Assembly: GCA_017860295.1 (NCBI GenBank)
Contig: JAFNAS010000011.1
Span: 124,001 to 188,000, forward strand
Reading direction: 5' to 3'
Source: Bacteroidota bacterium
GTDB lineage: Bacteria > Bacteroidota > Bacteroidia > Bacteroidales > Paludibacteraceae
Length of the DNA: 64,000 nt
Positions 62,264-64,000 of the stretch are shown here, in pieces (the stretch's first letter is position 1; the number at the start of each line of letters is the position of its first letter). The translations under genes and the position numbers were made by a program. The notes below the pieces were generated by a model. That model was not told the origin of the DNA. It ran no database searches and worked only from the letters and a program-made list of their open reading frames with translations.

Positions 62264-64000
62264 TTAAATCACCAAAATCATATCTTTTGCTGCTTTGCGG
62301 TCAATTTTTCCGTTGGGGGTCATCGGGATTTTATCTACCGGAATAATTTGTTTCGGAGTTTCATAAACACCTAAAAGGCCCGAAATTTTGGTCAGTAAAT
62401 CCTGTTCCGGAATATCGTTCGATTCGATTAGTAAAATCACTTTTTCGCCTAACTTCGGATCGGGAGCAGAGGTGATGCAAAACGGAACATCAAGAACCGG
62501 AGAGAGTTTTTGTTCGATCTGCTCGGTTTGCAACTTGATACCGCCGCTGTTGATTACGTTGTCTTTGCGGCCCAGAATTTTGAAACTGCCATCGGGCAAA
62601 ATGCGGGCAATATCGTTGGTAACGATCGTTTCAGGGCAGATCAGGGGGGCCTCGATCACAAGAGTTCCTTCTTCGGAAAGAGAGATGTTGACATTGTTGA
62701 CCGGACAGTAGGTTTCGGATCGTGCCGGGCCGTTGAGGCGGCGCAGTGCGATGTGCGACAGCGTTTCGGTCATGCCGTAGGTGGAGTACCAGCCATTGGG
62801 CAAAGCGGCAACTTCCTTTTCAAGTTCCGGATCGATGGCAGCACCCCCGATAATGCCGTTTTTAATGGTTTCCAGAGCCTTTTTATCGTTCGACAAGGAG
62901 TTGAATACTTGTAGCGGAATCATGGCGGCAAAGTCAAAGGTCAAACCGCTGGGAATGTTTGCCAACGGTCGGCCATCCGGCGCAACGGTGTAGAGATCGA
63001 GTCCGGCAACGAGTGAGCGTACCACCATCATTTTGCCCGCGATGTAGCGAACCGGCAGGCAGAGCAGAGCTTTGTTGCCTTGTTCCAGACCTAAAGCCGA
63101 GCAAGTGGTGATTGCACTCTGCATCATACGCTCTTTTTCCACCACAATATTTTTGGGTGTTCCGGTCGATCCGGAGGTGTGAACTGTAAGGGTGGAAGAG
63201 TCGTCCCACCATGCTTGCAAAAAGGAGAACAGTTCGCGTTCCCACTCGGGTGTTTCCGGGTCGGTCAGCTTTGCATTTGCCAAAATCAGTGCCAGCTCTT
63301 TGGAATAGGGGATGCCGTTGAGGGTAATCGATTGACGGGTTCTATCGAGACAAAATGGCGTGTTTTCTTCATTTTCAGGCATTTTGTTCCAGAGTTGGTC
63401 TCCCTCAACCACCAGCGGCATGTCGATGTTGTCGGTAAAAAGAGCTCCGGTGCCCAGGCCCTGCGGCAGAGAGGGGTTGAGCGTGGCACACCATTGCGCA
63501 ATGGCATTCAGACCGATATTCGACTCCAGCGCGGAGGTGATCCACCAACCGATGGAACGTTTTTCGGCTTCGGTAATCCATTCGGTACAACCCTGAATGC
63601 CGCCGTGAAGCGATGGTTTCAGAATAATATATTGCGGATGAATGGTGTCCAGCAAACGTTGTTTTTCTGCTGGATCGTTGATACCGATCAACTCTTCGTC
63701 CAGCGCGATGGGCAGAGGGGTATCGCGAACCAGTTTTGCCATCGTTTCCCATTGTCCCTGCCGGATCGGTTGTTCGATGGAGTGAAGCTGCAATTCGGCT
63801 AACCGGTGCAGTTTTTCCAGCGCATTGTCGGGCGAAAAGGCCCCGTTGGCATCCACCCGTATTTCAATCTGTTCGGGCGAAAAGTGGCTGCGGATATGCC
63901 GGATCAGTGCCAGCTCCTCTTCAAAATCAATGGCGCCGATTTTCAGTTTGATACAACGGAATCCTTTTGCCATTTTCTGTTCTATCTGGCTGAACATTTT
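62264..64000 (-). CDS. MenC-MenE fusion: o-succinylbenzoate synthase with o-succinylbenzoate-CoA ligase (cut by right edge)
   Basis: At least 578 codons in one frame, open at the right edge. From the first Met in the window (63997), residues 1-205 are the catalytic barrel of MenC, of the enolase superfamily (Lys17/Lys19, Asp49 in RVDANG, Glu75 in SIEQP, Asp100/Glu101, Lys127 in ILKPS). Residues about 215-577 are an acyl-CoA synthetase/AMP-binding protein with TSGSTGTPK (274-282), STYGMTETLSHIAL and a final PNGKIDRKA. Both steps lie in menaquinone synthesis. The MenC lid domain is outside the window. Separate menC and menE genes are more usual, so the single frame is notable. Confidence 0.85.
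   Translation of the reverse strand, partial: KMFSQIEQKMAKGFRCIKLKIGAIDFEEELALIRHIRSHFSPEQIEIRVDANGAFSPDNALEKLHRLAELQLHSIEQPIRQGQWETMAKLVRDTPLPIALDEELIGINDPAEKQRLLDTIHPQYIILKPSLHGGIQGCTEWITEAEKRSIGWWITSALESNIGLNAIAQWCATLNPSLPQGLGTGALFTDNIDMPLVVEGDQLWNKMPENEENTPFCLDRTRQSITLNGIPYSKELALILANAKLTDPETPEWERELFSFLQAWWDDSSTLTVHTSGSTGTPKNIVVEKERMMQSAITTCSALGLEQGNKALLCLPVRYIAGKMMVVRSLVAGLDLYTVAPDGRPLANIPSGLTFDFAAMIPLQVFNSLSNDKKALETIKNGIIGGAAIDPELEKEVAALPNGWYSTYGMTETLSHIALRRLNGPARSETYCPVNNVNISLSEEGTLVIEAPLICPETIVTNDIARILPDGSFKILGRKDNVINSGGIKLQTEQIEQKLSPVLDVPFCITSAPDPKLGEKVILLIESNDIPEQDLLTKISGLLGVYETPKQIIPVDKIPMTPNGKIDRKAAKDMILVI

Noticed and set aside
1-64000. Search for tRNA, rRNA, integrase, transposase or phage genes
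   Set aside because: No cloverleaf, rRNA segment, transposase or phage structural gene was recognised on either strand by eye; a covariance-model search could still find small RNAs.

Overview
The window looks like ordinary chromosome from an anaerobic member of the Bacteroidota, most likely order Bacteroidales. The evidence is the gene set: the mnmG-apt-uvrC run, rpmB-rpmG-DUF4295, DUF4403, DUF6427 and DUF3316-type proteins, and a LemA/TPM operon. In addition, most operons start behind a Bacteroidota-type promoter (TTTG, about 19-22 bases, then TAnnTTTG). I cannot assign a family. No phage, integrase, intact insertion sequence, tRNA, rRNA or CRISPR array was seen.

Left part (1-8.3 kb, all minus strand): an HdrC-HdrB-HdrA heterodisulfide-reductase-like electron-transfer cluster cut by the left edge; an ECF sigma / anti-sigma operon with two exported proteins; two AraC regulators, a VOC protein and a conserved hypothetical. 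From 8.3 to 13.1 kb lies the accessory part: a gene-poor stretch with a 37-residue heptad-repeat micro-ORF and hairpins, then a visibly AT-rich four-gene minus-strand block. That block encodes an unknown protein, an ASCH protein, a PIN-GNAT-PUA-like three-domain protein, and a protein with one C-terminal membrane helix. It is the best candidate here for an undescribed system.

Middle (13.1-26.5 kb, mostly plus): ferredoxin-nitroreductase and CDP-alcohol transferase; a methyltransferase / DUF134 / NifX-like cluster behind a perfect palindrome, ending in a frameshifted thioesterase; two Crp/Fnr regulators; OsmC with a thioredoxin-like protein; and a tripartite RND efflux operon with a PII-like protein, a MarR regulator and a small membrane protein. 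From 26.5 to 50 kb are housekeeping genes: pepD, S41 protease, mnmG, apt, uvrC, ribF, M3 peptidase, dusB, add, mnmA, U32 peptidase, DUF4403, PAP2 and nadA. Two parS-like palindromes sit between mnmG and apt. From 50.9 kb to the right edge are an Lrp regulator, an acyltransferase, tsaE, ddl, ribosomal proteins L28/L33, an AsmA-like protein, panD, panC, pyrH, a nucleoside permease with a phosphoesterase, and a menC-menE fusion cut by the edge.

Three small sequence patterns recur. An 8-base tandem array (YYYCAAAT)3-4 lies 7-9 bases before the start codons of hdrA, the RND pump and panC. A GC-rich inverted repeat pair sits at hdrC/hdrB and again at mnmA/U32, and at both places it has been absorbed into coding sequence. 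A cluster of DnaA-box-like nonamers fills the nadA-lrp gap.
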